Source of the DNA: RYN-230 sp963813975
GTDB taxonomy: Bacteria > Actinomycetota > Actinomycetes > Streptosporangiales > Streptosporangiaceae
Length of the DNA stretch: 64,000 nucleotides
Direction: 5' to 3'
Assembly: GCA_963813975.1 (NCBI GenBank)
Contig: CAWFAP010000004.1
Span: forward strand, 744,001 to 808,000
The notes beneath the pieces were generated by a model. The model was not told where the DNA came from. It was given only the letters and a program-made list of their open reading frames with translations, and made no database searches. Below are positions 57,636 to 64,000 of this stretch, piece by piece; within the stretch, counting starts at the first letter, position 1, and the number at the start of each line of letters is the position of its first letter. The position numbers and the translations under genes were made by a program.

Positions 57636-58739
57636 CTAACCCTGGAGCTCGGCCCGGACCAGGCGGGCGCCGTCGGCCAGCGCGCGCAGCTTGCCCGCGG
57701 AGATCATCCGGGGCAGGTTGATCAGGCCGCAGTCGGTGGACAGGCCGAGCCGTTCGGCGGGCACATACTCCAGCACCTGCCTGATCCGGTCGGCGACCTC
57801 GTCCGCGCTCTCGGTGACCGTGGACTTGACGTCGATGACACCGGCCACGAATGGTTTCGTCCAGTTGTTGTCGGTCAGCGGCTTGAGGTCGTCCGGCCCG
57901 GTCCGGCCGACTTCGTAGTTCAGCGCGGTGATGTTGGCGTTCAGCACGTGCGGGAAGATCGCGTGGGCGCGTTCCGGCGCCGGGGCGTCCGAGGCCCGCT
58001 TGTCCAGCACGAACGCGCCGAATTCGGTGTCGGTCTCATCCGGGAAATAGGCCGGGGTCCCGGAGTAGTTGCCCCAGCAGGTGTGCACCCAGAAGTCGCA
58101 GTTCACGCCCTCGACCGAGGCGTTGAGCGCGTCGATCTCCCAGTCCCCCATGCCGTACGGCCAGACGAACTCATCCAGCTGGATGATGTCGCACCCGTTG
58201 TCCGCGAGCTCCTTGAAGTCCTCATTGAACGCCTTGGCCAGCGCCATGGCGAGTTCCCTCGTGTCCTTGTAGTACAGGTTCGTGGTGGCCGCGGCGATCA
58301 CGCCGAGGCCGGTGTAGGACACCTTGACCGGCTTCTTGGTGGCTTTGCGCACCGCGCGCAGGTGGTTCAGGTGGAACGGGACTTCCCGGCGGACCTCGCC
58401 GACGCACGTGGGGGAGAAGAGGGTGGAGTAGATCGGCAGGCCGATCGGCGGCCCGGAGAGCCGGTAGCCGGACATGCGTTCCAGGTAGTAGTAGAGGATG
58501 GTTCCGTACGGGGAGTCGCCGCCGTAGACCTTGCCGTCGGCGATCACGTCCATGCCCGCGGCTTCCTGGTCGTGCACGATCGCCCCGACGGTGTCCTCGA
58601 ATGCCTCCTTGCTGATCGAGTCGTGGATGAACTCGCCCTTGGGCAGCGTGGCGAACGCGTGCCCGTCGTACCACCGTGGATTGGGATAGTTACCCACCAT
58701 CGTGATGGGCAGCAACACGTCCTGGCCGCCGATGAGCAT
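57636..58739 (-). CDS. MetE-like zinc alkyltransferase, candidate epoxyalkane:coenzyme M transferase
   Basis: A 367-residue cobalamin-independent methionine-synthase-like (UROD/MetE superfamily) barrel. The N-terminus LLPITMVGNYPNPRWYDG is typical. Zinc ligands His219 and Cys221 (VHTCWGN) and Cys337 (STDCGLINLPR) give the His-x-Cys-xn-Cys set of epoxyalkane:CoM transferase, whose length of about 370 also fits. That enzyme opens epoxides with the thiol of coenzyme M. Lying directly upstream of a coenzyme M synthesis operon makes this role likely, but no alkene monooxygenase or carboxylase is nearby and another thiol substrate is possible. AAGGAGC precedes the ATG. Confidence 0.82.
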   Translation of the reverse strand: MLIGGQDVLLPITMVGNYPNPRWYDGHAFATLPKGEFIHDSISKEAFEDTVGAIVHDQEAAGMDVIADGKVYGGDSPYGTILYYYLERMSGYRLSGPPIGLPIYSTLFSPTCVGEVRREVPFHLNHLRAVRKATKKPVKVSYTGLGVIAAATTNLYYKDTRELAMALAKAFNEDFKELADNGCDIIQLDEFVWPYGMGDWEIDALNASVEGVNCDFWVHTCWGNYSGTPAYFPDETDTEFGAFVLDKRASDAPAPERAHAIFPHVLNANITALNYEVGRTGPDDLKPLTDNNWTKPFVAGVIDVKSTVTESADEVADRIRQVLEYVPAERLGLSTDCGLINLPRMISAGKLRALADGARLVRAELQG

Positions 58740-58839
58740 CGTCGCTCCTTCCGATCGCGGAAAATCGCAGTAGGTGCGAGGAGCGTAGGCTGCGCTGCCA
58801 GCGACTTTCTTCCGCATCAGGGGACCGTTCTTGCCCCCC

Positions 58840-58879
58840 GCCTGCCCACGCGGGGGCAGAAAACCGGGCGTGGGCAGGC
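58840..58879. terminator. Strong hairpin after the short-chain dehydrogenase
   Basis: GCCTGCCCACGC (58840-58851) and GCGTGGGCAGGC (58868-58879) are perfectly complementary over 12 bp, extended outward by C5/G5 with one bulge. It lies about 40 bp past the dehydrogenase stop on the minus strand. The rest of the 178-bp gap shows no gene. Confidence 0.7.
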
Positions 58880-58917
58880 CGGGGGCGCGGCGGGAATCCC
58901 TGCTGCCGCGGAGTGCG

Positions 58918-59658
58918 TCAGGCGGCGAAGCCGCCGTCGACGGTGATCGCGGTGCCGCTGACATAGCGGCCGCCGTCGCCGGCGAGATGCGCGACGGTCG
59001 CGGCGATGTCCTCGGCAGTGCCGTAGCGGCCGAGTGCCGGGACGGTACTCAGGAACGCGGCGGCCGGCCCGTCGGCCGGGTTCATGTCGGTGTCGATGAG
59101 GCCGCCGTGCACCACGGTGGCGGTGATCCCGCGCGGGCCGAGGTCGCGGGCCAGGCCCTTGGTCAGGCCGGTGAGCGCGGACTTGGCCATGGCGTACAGC
59201 GTCAGGCCGGGGACCGGGACGCGATCGGCCAGGGCGCTGCCGATGGTGATGATGCGCCCGCCCGCACTCATCTGCCGGGCGGCGGCCTGGGAGGCGGCGA
59301 AGACGGCCCGCACATCCACCGCCCACAGCCGGTCGGCGTGTTCGACCGTCATCTCCTCCAGCGGCCCGTCGATGATGATGCCGGCGTTGTTGACCAGGAT
59401 GTCCAGCCGGCCGAATTCCCGCACGGTCTGCTCGACCGCTCCGGTGACCGCGCTGGGGTCGGCGTTGTCGGCCTGGATGACCAGGACCCGGCCCCCGTCG
59501 GCGTCGATCTGCTTGGCTACCGTCCGCGCCTTGTCAGCGGCGGTGACGTAAGTGAACGCCACCGCGGCCCCGTCCTGGGCCAGCCGCCTGGTGATCGCGG
59601 CGCCGATGCCGCGGCTGCCGCCCGTCACCAGGGCCACCTTCCCGGAAAGCTCGTTCAT
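58918..59658 (-). CDS. Short-chain dehydrogenase/reductase (SDR)
   Basis: A 246-residue NAD(P) oxidoreductase. The cofactor motif is TGGSRGIGAAITRRL, followed by DILVNNAGIIIDG, the catalytic Ser in ITIGSALADRV and Y-x-x-x-K as LYAMAKSALTGL, and a C-terminal YVSGTAITVDGGF. The basic residue after TGGS suggests NADPH. It looks FabG-like. In epoxide degraders SDRs oxidise hydroxyalkyl-coenzyme M, so its place upstream of the MetE-like gene is suggestive, but generic SDRs cannot be told apart by eye. GAGGGAG precedes the ATG. Confidence 0.9.
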   Translation of the reverse strand: MNELSGKVALVTGGSRGIGAAITRRLAQDGAAVAFTYVTAADKARTVAKQIDADGGRVLVIQADNADPSAVTGAVEQTVREFGRLDILVNNAGIIIDGPLEEMTVEHADRLWAVDVRAVFAASQAAARQMSAGGRIITIGSALADRVPVPGLTLYAMAKSALTGLTKGLARDLGPRGITATVVHGGLIDTDMNPADGPAAAFLSTVPALGRYGTAEDIAATVAHLAGDGGRYVSGTAITVDGGFAA

Positions 59659-59865
59659 GTCTCCCTCGTTTCTGTGGTCACCGGGTATATCCGGCCATGC
59701 AGACCGGCTGGGAGCCGGAAAGGAATCGTGGCGGGGCGGGGGCTCTTGCCTGGGGGGCTGCCCGGCGGGGGGCTCGCCTGGGGTGCGGCCGATGCTTTTC
59801 CGCGCGGCGGCGAGTCCATATCAGTGAGGGCGGCCACGGAGGGCCGGAAATCGGGGAGGTTGAGG

Positions 59866-61476
59866 ATGGCGCAGCAGGCAGGTATGGGGAAGGGCCGCGG
59901 CGAGTTCTCCCGGAGCACTGACCCGTTCCGCCGCGAGTTGCTGGCCCACTGCTACCGGATGCTCGGCTCCATCGACGACGCCGAGGACCTGGTCCAGGAG
60001 ACTTACCTTCGGGCCTGGCGCTCCTACGAGCGGTTCGAGGGCCGCTCCTCGGTGCGCACGTGGCTGTACCAGATCGCCAGTAACGCCTGCCTGACCGCCC
60101 TGCAGCAGCGCGCCAGGCGACCACTGCCCTCAGGCCTCGGAGGCCCAGGGCAGGACACCGGCGCAGATCCCGGAGCCGGGGCGGAGGTCGCGTGGCTGCA
60201 GCCGATTCCCGACGCGCTGGTGACCCCGGAATCCGCTGACCCGGCCGCTGTCGCCACCTCACGGGAGAGTCTGCGGCTCGCGCTCATCGCCAGCTTTCAG
60301 TACCTGCCTCCCCGCCAGCGGGCGGTGCTGATTCTGCGGGAGGTGCTGGCCTTCCCGGCCGCCGACGTGGCCCGGATGCTCGGCACCAGCACCGCCGCGG
60401 TCAAGAGCACGCTGCAGCGCGCCCGCGCCCGGCTGCAGGAGGTGGCCCCGGCCGCAGACCAGGTCACCGAGCCGGGCGAGCCGCAAGCCCGGGCGCTGCT
60501 CGACCAGTACATCGAGGCCTTCGAGACCTCCGACGCGGCGGCTCTGGCCCGGCTGCTGCGCCAGGACGCGACGCTTGAGCTGCCCCCGTCGGCGGCCTGG
60601 TTCGCCGGCCGGGACGCCATTGCCGGGGCCGTGGCCGGTCTGGGCTCGGCCGGTGACTGGCAGATGCTGCCGGTCGCCGCCAACGGGCAGCCGGCCGCGG
60701 CCGCTTACTATCGCGACGGCGACGGCTGCTACCGGGCCTACGGCATCGTCGTGCTCACCGTGACCAGCACCGCCATCGCCCGGATCGTCGTGTTCGCTGA
60801 CGCCGGCCTGTTCGCCTGGTTCGGACTCCCGCAGGTCGCGCCGACCACGCCCGCCAGGCTGGCCGCGGCCCTGAGCGGCCCGGGCATGGACCTTCCCGGC
60901 GACCGCGACGACCTCATGGCCATGGCGATCCGGTACATCCTCGGCAGCCTCTCGCACGTTACCCCGGCGTCGCTGTCCGGTCCAACGCCGTGCGCGGCAT
61001 GGGACCTGAGGGCCCTGCTGGCCCACGTGAGCGATTCCCTCGCGGCCGTGCGCGACGCCCTCGTCACCGGCTGCGTCAGCCTCGAGCCCCCGGCCCGGAC
61101 ACCGGTCATCCCGGCCGGGGGCCGGGTCGCGACCATCCGCGCCCAGGCCAGCCAGCTACTCGCCGCATCGGCCGCGGGCCGGGCAGGCCCGGTGGTCATC
61201 GCGGACCGGCGGCTGGCCGGCCCGGAGATGGCAGCCGCGGGTGCCGTCGAGATCGCTGTGCACGGATGGGACATCGCCGAGGCCTGCCACTGCCGGCGGC
61301 CGATCCCGCCGGCCCTGGCCACCAGCATCCTGGCCGTTGTTCCGCTGGTGGTGACCGAGGTAACCCGGGGTGTCCAGTTCGCTGACCCGGTCCACCCCGG
61401 GCCCCAAGCCACGCCCGGCGAGCGTCTCGTCGCCCTGCTCGGCCGCGACCCGGCCGTACGTCTGTCGGGGATGTGA
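59866..61476 (+). CDS. ECF41-like sigma factor fused to a mycothiol-dependent isomerase-like domain
   Basis: A 536-residue fusion. Region 2 (about 21-90, RELLAHCYRMLGSIDDAEDLVQETYLRAWRSYERF) and region 4 (about 131-195, LPPRQRAVLILREVLAFPAADVARMLGTSTAAVKSTLQRARARL) form an ECF sigma factor; a SnoaL-like domain (about 205-325) is the regulatory tail of ECF41-type factors. Residues 350-536 (GPTPCAAWDLRALLAHVSDSLAAV; GAVEIAVHGWDIAEACHCRRPIPPALA) match the TIGR03086/DinB-type maleylpyruvate isomerase fold. One continuous frame with GGGAGG before ATG 59866. The added domain may sense a thiol or metal. Confidence 0.85.
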   Translation: MAQQAGMGKGRGEFSRSTDPFRRELLAHCYRMLGSIDDAEDLVQETYLRAWRSYERFEGRSSVRTWLYQIASNACLTALQQRARRPLPSGLGGPGQDTGADPGAGAEVAWLQPIPDALVTPESADPAAVATSRESLRLALIASFQYLPPRQRAVLILREVLAFPAADVARMLGTSTAAVKSTLQRARARLQEVAPAADQVTEPGEPQARALLDQYIEAFETSDAAALARLLRQDATLELPPSAAWFAGRDAIAGAVAGLGSAGDWQMLPVAANGQPAAAAYYRDGDGCYRAYGIVVLTVTSTAIARIVVFADAGLFAWFGLPQVAPTTPARLAAALSGPGMDLPGDRDDLMAMAIRYILGSLSHVTPASLSGPTPCAAWDLRALLAHVSDSLAAVRDALVTGCVSLEPPARTPVIPAGGRVATIRAQASQLLAASAAGRAGPVVIADRRLAGPEMAAAGAVEIAVHGWDIAEACHCRRPIPPALATSILAVVPLVVTEVTRGVQFADPVHPGPQATPGERLVALLGRDPAVRLSGM

Positions 61477-62141
61477 CCAGAATCCGCGATAACGTCATAA
61501 GGGTGATCCCACCTGCGAATCTTCTGGGTTACGCCCTGGCGTCGTTTGTGCTGATTGTCATCCCGGGGCCGAGCGTCCTGTTCGTGGTGGGCCGGGCGCT
61601 CGCGTACGGCCGCCGCACCGCGCTGGCCACCGTGTGCGGCAACTCCGCGGGCAACTACGTGGTCGCGATCTGCGTCGCCGTCGGCGTCGGTGCGCTCGTT
61701 CAGCGCTCGGCGGAGGTGTTCACGGTGGTGAAGCTCGCGGGCGCGCTGTACCTGGTCTGGCTGGGCATCCAGGCGTTCCGGCGGCGCGGCACGCTGGCCA
61801 GCGCGTTCGCCGAAGCCACCGAGGCGCGCAGCGACCGCCGGGCGGTGCGCGAGGGGTTCCTGGTCGGGGTGACCAATCCCAAGGCGCTGATCCTGTTCGG
61901 CGCGGTGCTGCCGCAGTTCGTGAACCGGGCCGCCGGGCACGTCCCGCTCCAGATGCTGCTGCTCAGCCTGGTGTCGATCATGATCGGACTGGTCTCGGAC
62001 AGCACCTGGGGGGTGGCTGCGAGCAGGTTGCGGGCCTGGTTCGCCCGGTCCTCGCGGCGGTTCGCGCTGGTCGGCGGGGCTGGTGGCCTGGCCATGATCG
62101 GGGTGGGCGTGTCCGTGGCGCTCACCGGGCGCAAGAGCTGA
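61473..62141 (+). CDS. LysE/RhtB-family exporter
   Basis: A 222-residue inner-membrane exporter with about six helices. Family marks are LIVIPGPSVLFVVGRALAYGRRTALATVCGNSAGNYV, KLAGALYLVWLGIQAFR and REGFLVGVTNPKALILFGAVLPQFV. LysE-type proteins export amino acids or similar small molecules. The GTG at 61473 overlaps the sigma-factor stop (GTGA); a start at GTG 61503 would give the more typical N-terminus VIPPANLLGYALASF. Co-transcription with the sigma factor is likely. Confidence 0.88.
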   Translation: MTRIRDNVIRVIPPANLLGYALASFVLIVIPGPSVLFVVGRALAYGRRTALATVCGNSAGNYVVAICVAVGVGALVQRSAEVFTVVKLAGALYLVWLGIQAFRRRGTLASAFAEATEARSDRRAVREGFLVGVTNPKALILFGAVLPQFVNRAAGHVPLQMLLLSLVSIMIGLVSDSTWGVAASRLRAWFARSSRRFALVGGAGGLAMIGVGVSVALTGRKS

Positions 62142-62199
62142 CCGGGAACTGTCCGGTGAACGGTTACTACACCACCACGTCGAAGTAGTGCACTCCGTC

Positions 62200-62255
62200 G
62201 AGCTAGGCCATCCGAGCTAGGCCATCCGAACTAGGCCATCCGAACTAGGCCATAG
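62200..62255. repeat. Four tandem 14-bp repeats
   Basis: GAGCTAGGCCATCC occurs at 62200-62213 and 62214-62227, then GAACTAGGCCATCC at 62228-62241 and a fourth copy ending differently at 62242-62255. They lie in the 138-bp gap between the convergent lysE and HNH genes. Each unit contains CTAGGCC. No gene is present in this gap. Confidence 0.9.
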
Positions 62256-62279
62256 GGTGCCCCGACGGCGCCCCGGCGT

Positions 62280-64000
62280 TCATCCCTGGTATTCGGCGGG
62301 GGTGGTGGTGTGGCTGCGGTGGCCGGGGGTGGTCCAGGTGAGGGTGCCGGGCCGCTGCTGGGTGACGGTCCAGCCGGGAACTTGCTTGGTGTGGTGGTCG
62401 TGGCGGCAGGCCGGATGCATGTTGCATTCGCACGTTCTCCCGCCCTGGTCATAGGGGACCACGTGGTCCAGATCGCAGCGGGTGGCGGGACGGCGGCAGC
62501 CGGGTCCGGTGCAGGCCGGGTTGCGGACTTCGATCAGGTGGCGCAGGGAGCGGTTGGGCCGGTAGCCGCGTGATTGCCGTTCGTGGGTGCAGGTCCCGGT
62601 CTGCAGGGTGGCGAAGGCCAGGCCGCGCAGCCAGTCGGGGACCGGTGTGTCGCCGGGTCCGCAGCCGGAGCCGGGCGGGCTGGTCCCGCCACCGGGCGGG
62701 CTGGTCCCGCCACCGGGCAGGCTTGACCGGGTGGGACCGCCAGAACTACCCCTTTTCCTTGTCCCCGGTACCCCGGGGCCGGGTCGGCCGGGGTCGGGTC
62801 CTGCGCGGGTCGCTTCACCGGGGGCGGCGGGTGGCCGGGTTCCGGGTGGGCCCGGGGGGCCGTGGCGGGCGCAGGCGTGGGCGACGGGGTGCCCGGCGGG
62901 GTCGGTGAGGGTGACGCACCACTGGTTGCCGGGGGTGTGGGCGAGGAGATCAGCCAGGGTGCGGGAGTCGCCAGCGTCGAGGGGGCCGTAGCCGGGGACG
63001 TCGCCGGGGGACTGGGTCCAGCCGAGCCAGGCGGACAGCGGCATGGTCAGGTTCACGCTGCCGCGGAGCGGGGCCGTGGCGGGGACGCCGTCCCGGTCCG
63101 GCCCGGGAGCACTGGGACCAGGCCAGTCAGCCCCGGGTGCGGCAGGGCCCGGCGCCGGGGGGCACGGCCCGGCGCCTGGACCGCTGCACGCGCCATGCGG
63201 GCCCGGGCCGCCGGGGCGGTGGCTGTCAGGCCCGCCGAGCGGTTCGCGGCCGGCGTCCCCGGGGGTGGTGGGTCCGCCGGGGGTGGCGGGGATGAGGGTG
63301 GCAGCGGGCCGGCCGGAGAGCAGGTGCAGGTAAGCCCAGGCGCGCAAGATGTCCAGGGTGCCGGGCTGCCCGGCGGCTTTCATCGCCTGGGCCAGCGCGG
63401 TCAGGTGCTTGTCCGCGGCCAGCACCGCGGCGGGAGGCAGGTCGCGGCCGGCCAGCGCGGCGGTGCCGGAGGTCTCGGGGAACATCTCCACCCGGGCGTC
63501 CTTCAGCGCCTTCTCCTTACGCCGGCGGCCGGCTTTCGGGTCCGCGGACAGCACGGCGCGGCGGACCAGGGCGCGCAGCTGGCCGCTGGTTAGTTCCGGT
63601 GCCCGGCCGATGATCAGCTTCTCGACCGCGGCGGCGTGCTCGTCATCCAGTTCCGCGACTTCCTCGGCGATGACCTCGGCGCGCCGCTCGTCGATCTGCC
63701 CGGCGGCCAGGGCGGCGCGGGTCAGCGGGAGGCGGTCCAGCTCCAGGGCCAGGTCCAGCAGCCGCGCGGCGCTGCGCCGGGTCAGTGTCAATGCGACCGC
63801 GACCTCGTCATCCACATGGTCAAACGGCCGCCAGTCGCCTGACTCCCGGCCCGCCGTCTCCCGCCGGGCGGCCAGCCCGGACGCCGCCGCGATCCGGAGC
63901 GCGGCGGACCAGGCGGCCAGCCGGTTCGCGGCCTGCAGCACCCCGGTCAGCTGATCATCATCCAGCTTGCCCAAGCCATCCCGCTGGACGAGATCGACCA
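62280..64000 (-). CDS. DUF222 and HNH endonuclease domain protein (5' end beyond window)
   Basis: At least 572 residues; the frame stays open to the window edge with no start codon in the last bases, so the N-terminus is missing. DUF222 (DDQLTGVLQAANRLAAWSAALRIAAASGLAARRE... RRSAARLLDLALELDRLPLTRAALAAGQIDERRAEVI) is followed by a Gly/Pro-rich low-complexity linker and an HNH domain (CTGPGCRRPATRCDLDHVVPYDQGGRTCECNMHPACRHDHHTKQ) with zinc-binding CxxxC and the H-N-H residues. These proteins are numerous in actinobacterial genomes and some belong to REP13E12-type mobile families; no flanking insertion boundaries are seen here. Confidence 0.88.
   Translation of the reverse strand, partial: VDLVQRDGLGKLDDDQLTGVLQAANRLAAWSAALRIAAASGLAARRETAGRESGDWRPFDHVDDEVAVALTLTRRSAARLLDLALELDRLPLTRAALAAGQIDERRAEVIAEEVAELDDEHAAAVEKLIIGRAPELTSGQLRALVRRAVLSADPKAGRRRKEKALKDARVEMFPETSGTAALAGRDLPPAAVLAADKHLTALAQAMKAAGQPGTLDILRAWAYLHLLSGRPAATLIPATPGGPTTPGDAGREPLGGPDSHRPGGPGPHGACSGPGAGPCPPAPGPAAPGADWPGPSAPGPDRDGVPATAPLRGSVNLTMPLSAWLGWTQSPGDVPGYGPLDAGDSRTLADLLAHTPGNQWCVTLTDPAGHPVAHACARHGPPGPPGTRPPAAPGEATRAGPDPGRPGPGVPGTRKRGSSGGPTRSSLPGGGTSPPGGGTSPPGSGCGPGDTPVPDWLRGLAFATLQTGTCTHERQSRGYRPNRSLRHLIEVRNPACTGPGCRRPATRCDLDHVVPYDQGGRTCECNMHPACRHDHHTKQVPGWTVTQQRPGTLTWTTPGHRSHTTTPAEYQG

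Noticed and set aside
58918..59658. Naming the SDR as a hydroxypropyl-coenzyme M dehydrogenase
   Set aside because: Its motifs are generic FabG-like; the sulfonate-binding arginines of those enzymes cannot be verified by eye, so only a suggestion is made.
1..64000. CRISPR arrays, insertion sequences, rRNA, prophage
   Set aside because: No regularly spaced repeats with unique spacers, no transposase or integrase motifs and no rRNA segments were seen; the tandem repeats present are minisatellites.
62280..64000. Treating the DUF222-HNH gene as a homing element or an intein
   Set aside because: It is a stand-alone protein of a large actinobacterial family with no splice motifs or flanking duplicated target visible in the window.

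Overview
This window is very GC-rich chromosomal DNA from an actinomycete. CarD, a SenX3/RegX3-type two-component pair, a SigF/SigB-family sigma factor, DUF2637, a DUF222-HNH protein, many GTG starts and the lineage-typical run carD-ispF-cysS-rlmB all point to Actinomycetota, plausibly Streptosporangiales or a relative. No rRNA, tRNA, CRISPR array, transposase or prophage gene was recognised.

Layout. 0-9.4 kb is a conserved core: end of a sensor kinase, its response regulator, CarD, IspF, CysS and RlmB, with two envelope proteins, a flavin-oxidase-family protein and a repeat-rich DUF2637 membrane protein between them (ispD is absent from its usual place). 9.4-33 kb is mixed metabolism and regulation: a Gfo/Idh oxidoreductase, IclR regulator, phosphoesterase, MFS transporter, transketolase, a three-gene GMC-oxidoreductase cassette with ChaB, a zinc alcohol/formaldehyde dehydrogenase, a SigF-like sigma factor with a matching promoter, an enolase-superfamily enzyme, two thiamine-diphosphate enzymes, an Lrp regulator with an EamA transporter, and a secreted LysM/Rpf-like protein. 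33-41.9 kb is a proteolysis and envelope block: lipoprotein, unusual FtsH-like protease, small membrane zincin, glutaminyl cyclotransferase, a frameshifted HtrA protease and an FHA protein. An internally deleted enoyl-CoA hydratase also lies here. 42-45.5 kb holds an acyl-CoA synthetase, an acyl-CoA dehydrogenase and a divergent TetR regulator.

45.6-51.6 kb is accessory: a VapB-like antitoxin, a VapC-like toxin broken by an 8-bp duplication, a tight DprA-phosphoribosyltransferase pair resembling a known anti-phage gene pair, two GNAT acetyltransferase genes and an ion-channel-like membrane protein.

The most striking region is 51.6-59.7 kb. A five-gene leftward operon, in which every junction is a 4-bp GTGA overlap, encodes a ComA-type phosphosulfolactate synthase, a cysteine-rich protein of unknown function, an aspartase/fumarase-superfamily lyase, a PLP enzyme of the D-cysteine desulfhydrase family and a divergent argininosuccinate-lyase paralogue. 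This is the enzyme set of bacterial coenzyme M biosynthesis. Immediately upstream on the same strand lie a MetE-like zinc protein resembling epoxyalkane:coenzyme M transferase and a short-chain dehydrogenase. I infer an actinobacterial coenzyme M synthesis-and-use locus. The window ends with an ECF41-like sigma factor fused to a mycothiol-dependent isomerase-like domain, a LysE exporter and a partial HNH endonuclease.
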